Shown: piece by piece, positions 17,412 through 25,945 of the stretch
How positions within the stretch are numbered: the stretch's first letter is position 1
How the letters are laid out: every line of letters begins with the position of its first letter
Assembly (NCBI GenBank): GCA_034112445.1
Contig: JAWUVI010000002.1
Coordinates: forward strand, 1-56,923
Length of the DNA stretch: 56,923 bases
Reading direction: 5' to 3'
From: Pelagadaptatus sp034112445
Lineage (GTDB): Bacteria; Pseudomonadota; Gammaproteobacteria; Pseudomonadales; Cellvibrionaceae
Notes under the pieces: model-generated
Told to the model about the DNA's origin: nothing
What the model saw: the letters and a program-made list of their open reading frames with translations, nothing else
Databases searched by the model: none
Position numbers and translations under genes: made by a program

Positions 17412-18635
17412 CTATACGCAGCTCTCCATTTCAAGGCTGCAGACTTGGTTTCTACCCCCTTCTTTGGCTTTATAGAGCGCCTCATCTGCCGACTTAATAT
17501 TATTTTCAATATCGTCTGTTTCTCTAAATGAAGTCACGCCAAAGCTTGCGGTAAATTTTATAGTATCATTTTTTATTTTAATTGAGCGGTTTTCGGTCGC
17601 TAGTCTTATTCTTTGGGCTAATTCTACTGCCCCGTTAATATTTGATTGTGGTAATAAAATTAAAAACTCTTCGCCTCCAAACCGAGAGAGGATATCTTCA
17701 TCTCGTACACATGCTTTTAAAATTTCTCCAAATTCAATGATTACTTGATCTCCTACATCGTGGCCAAAGGAGTCGTTTATGTTTTTAAATTTATCAATAT
17801 CGCACATGATTAACGAAGTGGTCTGACCTTGTCTTTTTGATAGATTAATAATGATTTGAGATTGTTCAATAAAGTAGCGCCGATTATATAATCCAGTCAT
17901 CGGGTCCGTAACAGAGTTTTTATAGTGAAAAACTATAACGTCGGAAAGCAAAAGGGTTAACAGTGAACCAAATGTGACGAGTGTAAATAACGAGAGTACG
18001 ATGAATACAGCAGTAGCGTATAAAAGCATGTTTTCCGTGAAAAATAGAGGCACCAAAGAAAGAGGTAAAATAGCTGCGCTAAAAAATAGAGATGCCTTCA
18101 TAACCAGCTCTCCTGTCGATAAAACGGCACCTTTACCGGTAAGACAAGTAGTACAGTACAATAGAACCAGTGAAGTGTTAACGTTGACGATCAAGGCTCG
18201 GTAAGGCCTAAAGTCTTCAAGTAGTGAGACTGAAAAAATTGACATCAATGCGATAAATGCAATATTCAATCTAAAGAAATTGTCGTTTATAAGGTGTTTC
18301 TTGAAATCGCTCTTTCTCCAGAGCAATCCATACATTAAAAAATAAGGTGCCGCGACAAAAGAGCAATTTATAAAGGCTAGAGGAACTGGAGATGTTGTGT
18401 CGGTTATTATGCCTAGATAGCCAATTCCCATGGCAAAGAAAATCAAATTGTAATAATGAGTGCTAATTCTATAGCGCTTAATATCCTTAATTGGGTTAAT
18501 CAAAAAGAATACAAAAGCTAATAAATCCAATAGAAATAGTACAATAAAAAAAACAGCTGGAACTTGTAATAAAACTCCCATGCTTAGATTCCCTAGTTTA
18601 TAGTGAAATGAATTTGAGTGTTCTAGAGGTTGCAT
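17412..18635 (-). CDS. Membrane-bound diguanylate cyclase (GGEEF)
   Basis: A 407-residue protein with about six or seven hydrophobic segments in the first 235 residues and a C-terminal GGEEF domain (SVTDPMTGLYNRRYF to the end). The active-site loop is RFGGEEFLILLP, intact for cyclic-di-GMP synthesis. An RDED tetrad lies exactly five residues before GGEEF, which matches the RxxD inhibitory site, so feedback inhibition is likely. The N-terminal sensor is not one I can name. The gene sits convergent to the secG/tRNA block, where most relatives carry rimP-nusA. Confidence 0.88.
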   Translation of the reverse strand: MQPLEHSNSFHYKLGNLSMGVLLQVPAVFFIVLFLLDLLAFVFFLINPIKDIKRYRISTHYYNLIFFAMGIGYLGIITDTTSPVPLAFINCSFVAAPYFLMYGLLWRKSDFKKHLINDNFFRLNIAFIALMSIFSVSLLEDFRPYRALIVNVNTSLVLLYCTTCLTGKGAVLSTGELVMKASLFFSAAILPLSLVPLFFTENMLLYATAVFIVLSLFTLVTFGSLLTLLLSDVIVFHYKNSVTDPMTGLYNRRYFIEQSQIIINLSKRQGQTTSLIMCDIDKFKNINDSFGHDVGDQVIIEFGEILKACVRDEDILSRFGGEEFLILLPQSNINGAVELAQRIRLATENRSIKIKNDTIKFTASFGVTSFRETDDIENNIKSADEALYKAKEGGRNQVCSLEMESCV

Positions 18636-18844
18636 AGTTGGGTTATGTAAAAATTGTTTCTATGTTCTAGCTAGAGGTAATCCATTATTGCTTTTGCGCA
18701 GCCTCATTTTATTTTAGAAGAGACTGGGCTTTAATAAAGTAAAAAATAATCCGGCGAAGGTGTTATGTGGCAGCGACCTTGATTGCACCGGCTTTAGTGT
18801 TAACTTGCCTCTAAAATATATACCCTTTGTTTCAATTTGGGCAC

Positions 18845-18858
18845 AGCAGCTAGCTGCT
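18845..18858. promoter_or_regulatory. Perfect 14-bp palindrome upstream of the NrtS-like gene
   Basis: AGCAGCTAGCTGCT is a perfect palindrome ending 18 bases before the GTG start. It could be an operator, or a short hairpin affecting translation. The rest of 18636-18876 shows no gene and no other clear element. Confidence 0.4.
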
Positions 18859-18876
18859 CTTAGCTTCGTCACTTGA

Positions 18877-19110
18877 GTGAGATTAATTTTGAATTCTGAT
18901 TATTTAGCCTTGGCGTGTCGCGTCGATATAGTTAAGCGTAGTGCAAAAGTCAGTGTGGTGGTAGGTACAACTTTGGCGCTTATCAATCACGGTGAACGAT
19001 TATTTATCGGAGAGCTTGGTTGGGTTGTGGTTGTGAAAATTGGTTTAACGTATTTTGTACCTTTTGGTGTGGCAACTTGGTCTGCGGTGATGACTGAGTT
19101 ACAGAGTTAA
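18877..19110 (+). CDS. NrtS-like small membrane protein
   Basis: A 77-residue protein with two hydrophobic segments, about residues 24-38 and 48-68. The pattern VVVGTTLALINHGERLF followed by KIGLTYFVPFGVATWSAV resembles the small NrtS nitrate/nitrite transporter family, recognised from memory. The start is uncertain: GTG at 18877 or TTG at 18889, with GAGTGAG between 18875 and 18881 usable only for the TTG. It is a single gene with no nitrate assimilation genes around it, so a nitrate role is not supported by context. Confidence 0.6.
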   Translation: MRLILNSDYLALACRVDIVKRSAKVSVVVGTTLALINHGERLFIGELGWVVVVKIGLTYFVPFGVATWSAVMTELQS

Positions 19111-19219
19111 TCAGAGTAACTGGTTCTGTTATATAAACACCATAATGTAAATTTGTGTCTTTGTGCGTCTGATTTTGATGCGTCTCTGCTATGATAATTT
19201 TATTTTTTAGGAATTCAAT

Positions 19220-20497
19220 ATGACATCTCCTTTGGCTCAAAAGTTAACGTTACCTTGCGGCGTTAACATCCCAAATAGAATTGGTAAAAGTGCCATGACC
19301 GAGGGTTTGGCTGACGCAAGCGACAACCCAACCGATGAGTTGATCAACCTCTATGGGCGTTGGTCTGATGGTGGTACTGGTTTGCATATTTCTGGCAATG
19401 TCATGGTTGACCGGCGTTATCTTGAGCGTGCGGGTAATGTAGTGCTGGAAGATGACCAAGCCATGCCAATCTTGCAGCGCTGGGCGGAGCAAGGCACGCG
19501 TGGCGGTAACCACTTATGGCTACAGCTTAGTCATCCAGGACGGCAGTGCCCGCGTATGGTTAATTCTGAGCCATTGTCGCCATCAGAAGTTCAGCTAGAT
19601 TTACTGGGTAACTTTGGTCGGCCAAGAGCCATGACCACAGTTGATATTGAAGATGCGATCCAGCGCTACGCTACCAGCGCCTTATTAGCCAAGCAGGCGG
19701 GATTCACTGGGGTGCAAATTCATTGCGCTCATGGCTATTTGATTAGTCAATTTTTATCTCCAATTATTAATAAGCGCACGGATGAGTGGGGCGGTAGCTT
19801 GGAAAATCGTGCACGCTTTGCGCGTCGCGTTATCCAGGCTGTACGCGAAGTCGTAGGCCCAAAATTTCCCGTGGCGGCCAAATTAAACTCGGCTGATTTT
19901 CAACAGGGTGGATTTGATTTAAGTGATTGTGTCGCGGTCGCAGGTTGGCTGGCAGAAGACTCTTTAGACTTACTTGAAATCTCAGGTGGAACCTACGAGC
20001 AGACCAGCATGATGGGTGTCAATGAGACCGACGTGAGAGAAAGTACGCGTAAACGTGAAGCGTATTTTTTGGAGTATGCACAAGCCATTCGTGCTGCGGC
20101 AAAAATTCCGTTGATGATTACCGGTGGTTTTCGTAGCCGTGATGTCATGGAAGGCGCTGTAGCAAGTGGTGAAATAGATATGGTCGGTTTGGCTCGACCG
20201 CTTTGTACTCAACCTAATGTCTCAAAACAGCTGATTGAACAATCGATCGATGTGGTTGATAGTTTTGAGAGTGGTTTAGTATTGGGGGTGGGCTTCTGGG
20301 GCAATAATAGTTCCTCTAACTTAATCAAAGGTATCAATACTTTTGGTGCTTTGGGGTTTTATTGTAGACAAATTATTTTGTTGGCAAGAGGTCAAGAGCC
20401 CAATCGAGAGCTTGGGGTGTTTAGCGCTTTTGTACGCCACATGAGCAATGATCTTTGTTTAAATATACGACGTAAAAAACATCAAAAGAATAATTGA
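19220..20497 (+). CDS. Old Yellow Enzyme-family NADH:flavin oxidoreductase
   Basis: A 425-residue FMN-dependent ene-reductase-type protein. The barrel is recognisable from HPGRQ (105-109), the substrate-binding pair His168/His171 in IHCAHGYLISQFLSP, and the FMN phosphate loop ITGGFRSRD with GLARPLCTQP. It contains only the oxidoreductase barrel and lacks the C-terminal FAD/NAD domain of 2,4-dienoyl-CoA reductase. The last 60 residues are unusual, hydrophobic then very basic (IRRKKHQKNN). Its substrate is probably an enone or unsaturated compound; no operon partner is evident. Confidence 0.85.
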   Translation: MTSPLAQKLTLPCGVNIPNRIGKSAMTEGLADASDNPTDELINLYGRWSDGGTGLHISGNVMVDRRYLERAGNVVLEDDQAMPILQRWAEQGTRGGNHLWLQLSHPGRQCPRMVNSEPLSPSEVQLDLLGNFGRPRAMTTVDIEDAIQRYATSALLAKQAGFTGVQIHCAHGYLISQFLSPIINKRTDEWGGSLENRARFARRVIQAVREVVGPKFPVAAKLNSADFQQGGFDLSDCVAVAGWLAEDSLDLLEISGGTYEQTSMMGVNETDVRESTRKREAYFLEYAQAIRAAAKIPLMITGGFRSRDVMEGAVASGEIDMVGLARPLCTQPNVSKQLIEQSIDVVDSFESGLVLGVGFWGNNSSSNLIKGINTFGALGFYCRQIILLARGQEPNRELGVFSAFVRHMSNDLCLNIRRKKHQKNN

Positions 20498-20556
20498 GTA
20501 TCGAATGACTTCTACTAATACTCTTTATGGCGGATATGTTTCACTTTACGCCTTAA

Positions 20557-20573
20557 AAGTATGAAGCATACTT
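20557..20573. repeat. Perfect inverted repeat after the OYE gene
   Basis: AAGTATG, AAG and CATACTT form a perfect 7-3-7 inverted repeat in the 115-base space between two convergent genes. There is no T run, so it is a weak terminator candidate or a structural element. Confidence 0.35.
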
Positions 20574-20612
20574 ACTGAGGATTTGTGTTTGGATGATTAA
20601 AAGTAGATAGTT

Positions 20613-21446
20613 CTATTCATGAGGCTGCTCATTTGATTGCCGCTCCAGTTCATCGGGGCAAGCTGTTTGAATCCCTCCGTAATGGCAGTCTAAGCTCCAC
20701 AAGGGTTCCCTCACTACTCTGTACTTCTTTTGGTAGCGATTAACTATGTCATCAACAATCCCTTTTTCATAAATCACTTTTAATGCCGACTCAAATTCAT
20801 CACGGAGCTTGGCAGAAGAAAATCCCCACCAATATAAATTTGGTTCTTTAAATAGCGGGATTAATTTATATTCAGTTTGTATGATTCCTGGGTTATGCAG
20901 GCCTTTAACTAAGTTGTACATGAAAATATTAGGCTCCGAAATGACGGCGTCAACTCGGTTTCTAGCCAGCATAAATGACGGCATGTGGCTGGAAAACTCT
21001 TTATAACCTTTGTTCTTTTTCGTCATGGCGTAGTAATCGTCTCCTAAGTGGAGATGGGCATTTTGCCATGCCGCTACTCGTATCTTGGCTAAGTCTTGAA
21101 TGCTAGTTAATGCTATACCTCGATCGTTTTTGATAATGGCCATGTTGAAAAAAGATTCAATCGGGTGATTTGTATAGAACCACTGACTGCTTTCAATTTT
21201 TTTTGTGTGAGTAATAATATCGATGTCTTTAGCGTGTTGAAAATGCTCAATACGTTTATTCGACGCAAAAATGTAAGAAGCTTCGTGATCCATTTCGGCT
21301 AATGTGGCGTTGATAATATCTATGTGTAAACCACTATTCTTGGTTATGATATAAGGCTGAATGGTCGACGATACAAGGATGTTTAGCGCTTGGGATGGTG
21401 CAGAAAGAATTATTTGAGCAATTAAAACAATAAATACGATGCGCAT
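20613..21446 (-). CDS. Orphan periplasmic solute-binding protein, family 3 type
   Basis: A 277-residue secreted protein. Residues 1-20 are a signal peptide (ending PSQA-LN), and the mature part starts ILVSSTIQPYI. Its layout resembles amino-acid-type bacterial extracellular solute-binding proteins: DLAKIRVAAWQNAH in the hinge region, NRVDAVISEPNIFMYNLV, and a C-terminal KVIYEKGIVDDIVNRYQKKY. No permease or ATPase is nearby, so it may feed a distant transporter or act as a sensor input rather than in uptake. Confidence 0.7.
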   Translation of the reverse strand: MRIVFIVLIAQIILSAPSQALNILVSSTIQPYIITKNSGLHIDIINATLAEMDHEASYIFASNKRIEHFQHAKDIDIITHTKKIESSQWFYTNHPIESFFNMAIIKNDRGIALTSIQDLAKIRVAAWQNAHLHLGDDYYAMTKKNKGYKEFSSHMPSFMLARNRVDAVISEPNIFMYNLVKGLHNPGIIQTEYKLIPLFKEPNLYWWGFSSAKLRDEFESALKVIYEKGIVDDIVNRYQKKYRVVREPLWSLDCHYGGIQTACPDELERQSNEQPHE

Positions 21447-21625
21447 GATATTTTAAGCCTAATCAGAGTATCCTTACTGTGAGTTGTATATAGTTATACG
21501 CTGGAACTAGCGTTGTATAAGATTAGTGTTACAGGGTGAAGTTATATTCGGTCAGTGTATGTGAGTGATTATAGCTTAAAAGATTAATGTAAATTCTTAA
21601 ATTAATAAATAATAAGAGGTTGGAT

Positions 21626-21985
21626 ATGAATACAGTAAAAACAACAGCAACAATAATGGTACTAGCAGGATTGATGACGGCTTGTAGCCCAGAGCCTACT
21701 GATAATAAAGCGTCTGCTGTAGAGCCGGCAGGTGGCACAGCGGTCGTTTCTGAAAAGGCGATAGCTGATGCTAAAGAGTTAGCGGCAAAAACTAAAGAGA
21801 AAGCCGCTGCAATAAAAGCAATTGCCGGTGAAAAAATGGACGATGTTGCAGAGAAAGCGGTTGTAGTTAAAGAAGCCGCAGGCGAAAAAATGGAAGTTGT
21901 TAAAGATAAGGCCAAAGATATGGTTGAGAAAACAGAGACAAAAATTGAAGACGCTAAAACTATGTTGGACAGCTTCAAAAAATAA
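21626..21985 (+). CDS. Small Lys/Ala-rich lipoprotein
   Basis: A 119-residue predicted lipoprotein. The signal peptide ends in the lipobox LMTAC, so the mature N-terminal Cys would be lipidated. The rest is low complexity, rich in Lys, Ala and Glu, with two similar blocks beginning AIAGEKMDDVAEKA and EAAGEKMEVVKDKA. This pattern suggests long amphipathic helices or a coiled coil. I chose ATG 21626 because AGAGG lies six bases upstream; a TTG at 21620 is in frame. A structural role at the envelope is possible. I do not recognise the family. Confidence 0.7.
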   Translation: MNTVKTTATIMVLAGLMTACSPEPTDNKASAVEPAGGTAVVSEKAIADAKELAAKTKEKAAAIKAIAGEKMDDVAEKAVVVKEAAGEKMEVVKDKAKDMVEKTETKIEDAKTMLDSFKK

Positions 21986-22034
21986 GCGATAGAACGCTTA
22001 CGGATAATAGATCAGGTTACTGGTAATAAATATT

Positions 22035-22934
22035 ATGAGCTCTTCTGTTGGTTCTTGCGGTTGTGATTATGTGCTGGATCTTACAGTTCAAGATACATTT
22101 TCAAAGTTAGATCACAGTTTTGTAAAGGCCAGCGCGAAGTTGGCCGATAGTCAAGATGCTCGGCTGTATCTTGGGGATTATAAAGATGCAGACGAGACCT
22201 TTTTGTTGGCAAGCTTTCAGCATTTGGATGCTCATGCAAAAAACTCTAAAGCTGTGGTCTATCCCGTTAAATTAGCTTCTGGCCAAATTATTAGTTTGTG
22301 GTTATCGTCATTTCCAGATGAGAATTTTGTTCATGAGTTTGGTGTGTTGACCGGCATTTATATCAGTCAGTATGAACATTTGTGCCGTTCCAATAAAGAT
22401 GCACTAACCACGCTTAAAAACCGTCGCGCGTTTGATCTGGAATACATCAAGTTGAATTCTGATATGCGGCACGACAATAGGCAGCATATGTTGGCTATTG
22501 TTGATATTGATTATTTCAAAGAAGTTAATGATAACTTTGGGCATATTGTTGGTGATGAAACACTGATTTCTGTTGCGAGTATATTAAAATCTTTTTTTAA
22601 GAAAGATGATTCTATATATCGGTTTGGCGGAGAAGAGTTCATTCTTTTGCTTCACGATCTGGATCGTCAGCAAGCCGAGAAAATACTTAATGATTTACGC
22701 AAATCATTTGAGGACTTTTGTTTTGCCCAAGTGGGACAAAGAACTGTCAGCATTGGTTTTGCTGAATTAGTTAACGGCTATGATGCAGGGGTCTTTTTTG
22801 AGCGAGCAGATACGGCCTTATACCAAGCTAAAGATTCAGGCCGTAATTGTGTTATGTGTTATGAAGATTTAGTTGAAAGAAGAGTTATCGAGCCAGTGCA
22901 TACTCGAGAAGGTTCAGTTGAATTGTTTCAGTAA
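22035..22934 (+). CDS. Soluble diguanylate cyclase (GGEEF)
   Basis: A 299-residue cytoplasmic protein with no evident membrane segment. The N-terminal 125 residues form an unassigned, possibly sensory domain that starts with a CGC motif (SVGSCGCDY). The GGEEF domain begins at DALTTLKNRRAF, with active site RFGGEEFILLLH, so catalysis should be intact. The position of the inhibitory RxxD tetrad holds KKDD, so product inhibition may be weak or absent, unlike the other GGEEF protein in the window. It follows the small lipoprotein by 50 bases and ends at a bidirectional terminator. Confidence 0.88.
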   Translation: MSSSVGSCGCDYVLDLTVQDTFSKLDHSFVKASAKLADSQDARLYLGDYKDADETFLLASFQHLDAHAKNSKAVVYPVKLASGQIISLWLSSFPDENFVHEFGVLTGIYISQYEHLCRSNKDALTTLKNRRAFDLEYIKLNSDMRHDNRQHMLAIVDIDYFKEVNDNFGHIVGDETLISVASILKSFFKKDDSIYRFGGEEFILLLHDLDRQQAEKILNDLRKSFEDFCFAQVGQRTVSIGFAELVNGYDAGVFFERADTALYQAKDSGRNCVMCYEDLVERRVIEPVHTREGSVELFQ

Positions 22935-22974
22935 TGCTGCTTCAAGAATATAGTTCTTCTATATTGTTACGTAT

Positions 22975-23003
22975 AAAAAAGCCTCCATTGCGGAGGCTTT
23001 TTT
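22975..23003. terminator. Bidirectional terminator between GGEEF gene and nhaD
   Basis: GCCTCC (22981-22986) pairs with GGAGGC (22992-22997) around ATTGC, with six A before and six T after. Both convergent transcripts, GGEEF on the plus strand and nhaD on the minus strand, can use it. Confidence 0.9.
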
Positions 23004-23026
23004 ATTGCGCGAGCGTTAGTTGAATA

Positions 23027-24442
23027 TTAACCGTTAACTAGAAAATGCACCCATATACTCGCGGCATACCCCAACGCAATAACAGGAGTCCATTTCAAAT
23101 GAGCAAAGAAGGTGTAGTAGCCGCGAGCTTGGCCCATTAAGGCAACCCCTGCCGCAGAACCGATAGATAATAAACTACCGCCTACACCCGCCGTTAGCGT
23201 CACTAGTAACCACTGAACTTCTGGCATGTCCGGCTTCATAGTTAATACAGCAAACATCACCGGAATATTATCAACAATGGCTGATAAAACACCGACTAGG
23301 ATATTAGCGTTGGTTGCTCCTAATTCTCCATACATAAGTCCTGATGCCAATCCTAAATAGCCGATAAAGCCTAGCCCACCTACGGCCATGATCACGCCGT
23401 AAAAGAAAAATAAGGTATCCCATTCTGCGTGAGCAATACGATCAAACACGTCAAAACTCTCTTGGTTAACAATCACGTCATCATTTGATAAATGTTGAGG
23501 TGCATCTGAATCCATCTCATCTACAACGGCTGTACGGCGCAAGTAAAAACCATATATTTTTAAGTAGGATAAGCCCAGCATCATGCCGAATACGGGTGGA
23601 ATGTGTAAGAAATTATGAACCCCAACGGCGGTGATGATAGTCAGTAAAAACAGACTTACAATAACTAGGCCGCCTTTTTTAAGCTCTGATTCAGTGTCCC
23701 CTGTGTCAGTAGGCTGACCTTTTGGAAGGGCAAATTGCATGATTAATGCAGGTATTAAAAAGTTAACCAGAGACGGCAGGAATAAGGCAAAGAAATCTGT
23801 GAACTCGAGTATGCCTTTTTGCCAAACCATTAATGTTGTGATGTCACCAAATGGGCTGAATGCGCCGCCTGCATTAGCGCCGACGACAATATTAATGCAA
23901 GAGAGAACGATAAATTTAGGTTCGTCTCGCCCTACTGTCATCACCACGGCGCACATGATTAGAGCGGTGGTTAAGTTGTCGGCAATGGGTGAAATAAAGA
24001 ACGCTAAAAATCCGGTTATCCAAAATAATGTTTTGTAGTTGTAACCTTTTGAGACCAACTTGTTACGCAACTCATCAAAAACGCCGCGTTCAAGCATGGC
24101 GTCAATATAAGTCATGGCAACTAGCAGAAAGAAAAACAGCTCTGAGTATTCTAAAAAGTTGTGACGAATATTTTCCTCAACCACATGAGGTATGTTATTT
24201 GTGGCGTAGGCAATACCAATGATGATCCAAATTAATCCGGCGGCGAGCAATACAGGTTTTGATTTTCGGATGTGTAACTGTTCTTCTAAAATAACAACAG
24301 CATAAGCTAAACCGAAAATAATGAGGGCACTGATACCGACCCAGCTGGAGGTAAGGTCTAACACCTCACCAGCTTGAGCTCCAGCGCTAGCGGATACAGC
24401 TACCGAAAAAAATAAGGCTGTAAAAGCAATAAACCACTTCAT
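23027..24442 (-). CDS. nhaD: Na+/H+ antiporter, NhaD family
   Basis: A 471-residue inner-membrane sodium/proton antiporter with about 11-13 hydrophobic segments and a signal-like N-terminus (residues 1-24). Ion-transporter superfamily signatures include ITGFLAFFISPIADNLTTAL, GANAGGAFSPFGDITTLMVW and the C-terminal SAIVDNIPVMFAVLTM with GVGGSLLSIGSAAG. The paired DN motifs (ADNLT and VDNIP) are typical. NhaD suits a marine or saline habitat. It shares a terminator with the convergent GGEEF gene. Confidence 0.9.
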   Translation of the reverse strand: MKWFIAFTALFFSVAVSASAGAQAGEVLDLTSSWVGISALIIFGLAYAVVILEEQLHIRKSKPVLLAAGLIWIIIGIAYATNNIPHVVEENIRHNFLEYSELFFFLLVAMTYIDAMLERGVFDELRNKLVSKGYNYKTLFWITGFLAFFISPIADNLTTALIMCAVVMTVGRDEPKFIVLSCINIVVGANAGGAFSPFGDITTLMVWQKGILEFTDFFALFLPSLVNFLIPALIMQFALPKGQPTDTGDTESELKKGGLVIVSLFLLTIITAVGVHNFLHIPPVFGMMLGLSYLKIYGFYLRRTAVVDEMDSDAPQHLSNDDVIVNQESFDVFDRIAHAEWDTLFFFYGVIMAVGGLGFIGYLGLASGLMYGELGATNANILVGVLSAIVDNIPVMFAVLTMKPDMPEVQWLLVTLTAGVGGSLLSIGSAAGVALMGQARGYYTFFAHLKWTPVIALGYAASIWVHFLVNG

Positions 24443-24473
24443 GAATGTACTCCTAGTAATGTTGAATTAATTT

Positions 24474-24498
24474 CGTGTTAGGCGTGTTAGGCGTGTTG
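24474..24498 (+). repeat. 9-bp tandem repeat in nhaD-yebC spacer
   Basis: CGTGTTAGG occurs twice exactly (24474-24482, 24483-24491) and is followed by a partial third copy CGTGTTG. It sits between the yebC-family stop and the nhaD start, both on the minus strand. It is probably a replication-slippage product. Confidence 0.7.
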
Positions 24499-24503
24499 TC
24501 GAG

Positions 24504-25220
24504 TTACAGTTCGCCATTATGGTAAATGTTTTGTACGTCGTCTAAATCGTTCAGCATATCCATAAATTTCTCAAACATAGGCATATCCTCAGCGGGAATG
24601 GGTTGAGTGTTTTGAGGGATAAATTGAATTTCTTCAACGTCAAAGTCAATTCCTTCAATGGCGTTTTGTAAGGCAGTTTTAGCTTTGAAGAATTCTGTAT
24701 GCGGAGCAAATACGGTAATTGTTCCGTCATCACTCTCAATGTCGGTGACATCCACGTCTTCCATCATTAAAGCTTCTAGAACATCGTCTTCACTATCGGC
24801 TTTAAATACAAAAATGGCGCTGTGGTCAAACATGTGAGATACGGTACCTTGGGTGCCGATCTTAGATTTAGATTTTGTGAATGCTTGGCGGACGTCCCCA
24901 AAAGTGCGATTAGGGTTGTCGGTCAGACAATCAATAATGGCCATAACGCCGCCCGGACCAAAACCCTCATAGCGCGACGTATCAAAATCTTCGCCACCAC
25001 CACCTTTGGCTTTTTCAATGGCTTTATCTATGACGTGAGTCGGAACTTGGTCTTTCTTCGCGCGATCAATGAGGCTGCGAAGCGTTAAATTTCCATCTGG
25101 ATCTACGCCTCCTTTTTTTGCAACAACATAAATTTCACGGCCGTATTTACTGTACACCTTAGCCTTGGCGTCAGACGTTTTAGCCATAGATTCTTTGCGG
25201 TTTTGATACGCGCGACCCAT
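24504..25220 (-). CDS. YebC/PmpR-family regulatory protein
   Basis: A 238-residue protein of the YebC/TACO1 family, whose members are described as DNA-binding regulators or as translation factors that relieve stalling. The N-terminus MGRAYQNRKESMAKTSDAKA and the YSKYGREIYVVAKKGG segment match the YeeN-like branch rather than canonical YebC linked to ruvC. Other signatures are RYEGFGPGGVMAIIDCLTDN and the FVFKADSEDDVLEALM region. A GGGGA ribosome-binding site precedes the ATG. The family assignment is firm, but the biological role in this branch is not established. Confidence 0.88.
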   Translation of the reverse strand: MGRAYQNRKESMAKTSDAKAKVYSKYGREIYVVAKKGGVDPDGNLTLRSLIDRAKKDQVPTHVIDKAIEKAKGGGGEDFDTSRYEGFGPGGVMAIIDCLTDNPNRTFGDVRQAFTKSKSKIGTQGTVSHMFDHSAIFVFKADSEDDVLEALMMEDVDVTDIESDDGTITVFAPHTEFFKAKTALQNAIEGIDFDVEEIQFIPQNTQPIPAEDMPMFEKFMDMLNDLDDVQNIYHNGEL

Positions 25221-25329
25221 AAAAATCCCCGATTCATTTGATTATTTAATGGGTGGGGATATTACTGGCTTTAGGGTGCGCTATAAAGGGATAAAATAAA
25301 TTAAGTTATCTACTTTAGTCTGGTTTGGA

Positions 25330-25917
25330 TTAAGACATACCGTTCGAAAAGTCGGCTATGTCTTGAATTAAATTGGCCCTGATAGGTTTGAGTGCTGAAG
25401 CGTATTGTTTTAACAAGCCAATAGCGTAGTGGGTTCTGTTTTCTAAATGTTCATCTTGCTCACCATTCGCTGAATCATTTACCCACAAGCGCTCAACATC
25501 CCGCAGAATTAAATGCTCGGGAATGTAGAGTAAACGTGAATTTTTATAGCTACTGCTGCGCATCTCAGAAATGACCATCGCACCGCCAACGCCCGATGAG
25601 ATGGCCACCAGTAATGCTGGTTTGTGCGCCAGTTGTTGCGCGCCGCACCAGACAAAGAAATTTTTAATTGCGGGGGCGGCCATGCCATTCCATTCCGGAA
25701 CAATAACGATAAAGCAGTCGGCCTGTAAGGCTGTATTTCGTGCGATTTCTACAGATTCATTGGCCCCGTTTTTCCCATCCCATATCGGTAAATCTAAGCT
25801 TTCCAAATCGATGATGTCAGCTTGGCTGCCGCAGTGCTTTTGATTCATTCTTTCCGCAATGCGATGGCTTTGTGAATCGGTACGTGGGCTACTGGAAATG
25901 ATGGCAATACGTGGCAT
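25330..25917 (-). CDS. NADPH-dependent FMN reductase-type flavoprotein
   Basis: A 195-residue flavodoxin-fold protein. The phosphate-binding loop SSSPRTDSQSHR follows the first strand IAII, and the family motif PEWNGMAAPAIKNFF contacts the flavin. This fits the NADPH-dependent FMN reductase / azoreductase-like group. It is 28 bases upstream of no obvious operon partner, with the glutaredoxin-like gene lying just beyond its start on the same strand. Substrate unknown; FMN or quinone reduction is likely by family. Confidence 0.82.
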   Translation of the reverse strand: MPRIAIISSSPRTDSQSHRIAERMNQKHCGSQADIIDLESLDLPIWDGKNGANESVEIARNTALQADCFIVIVPEWNGMAAPAIKNFFVWCGAQQLAHKPALLVAISSGVGGAMVISEMRSSSYKNSRLLYIPEHLILRDVERLWVNDSANGEQDEHLENRTHYAIGLLKQYASALKPIRANLIQDIADFSNGMS

Positions 25918-25945
25918 GGTTTAACCTTTTATAATCGTAAGAAAT

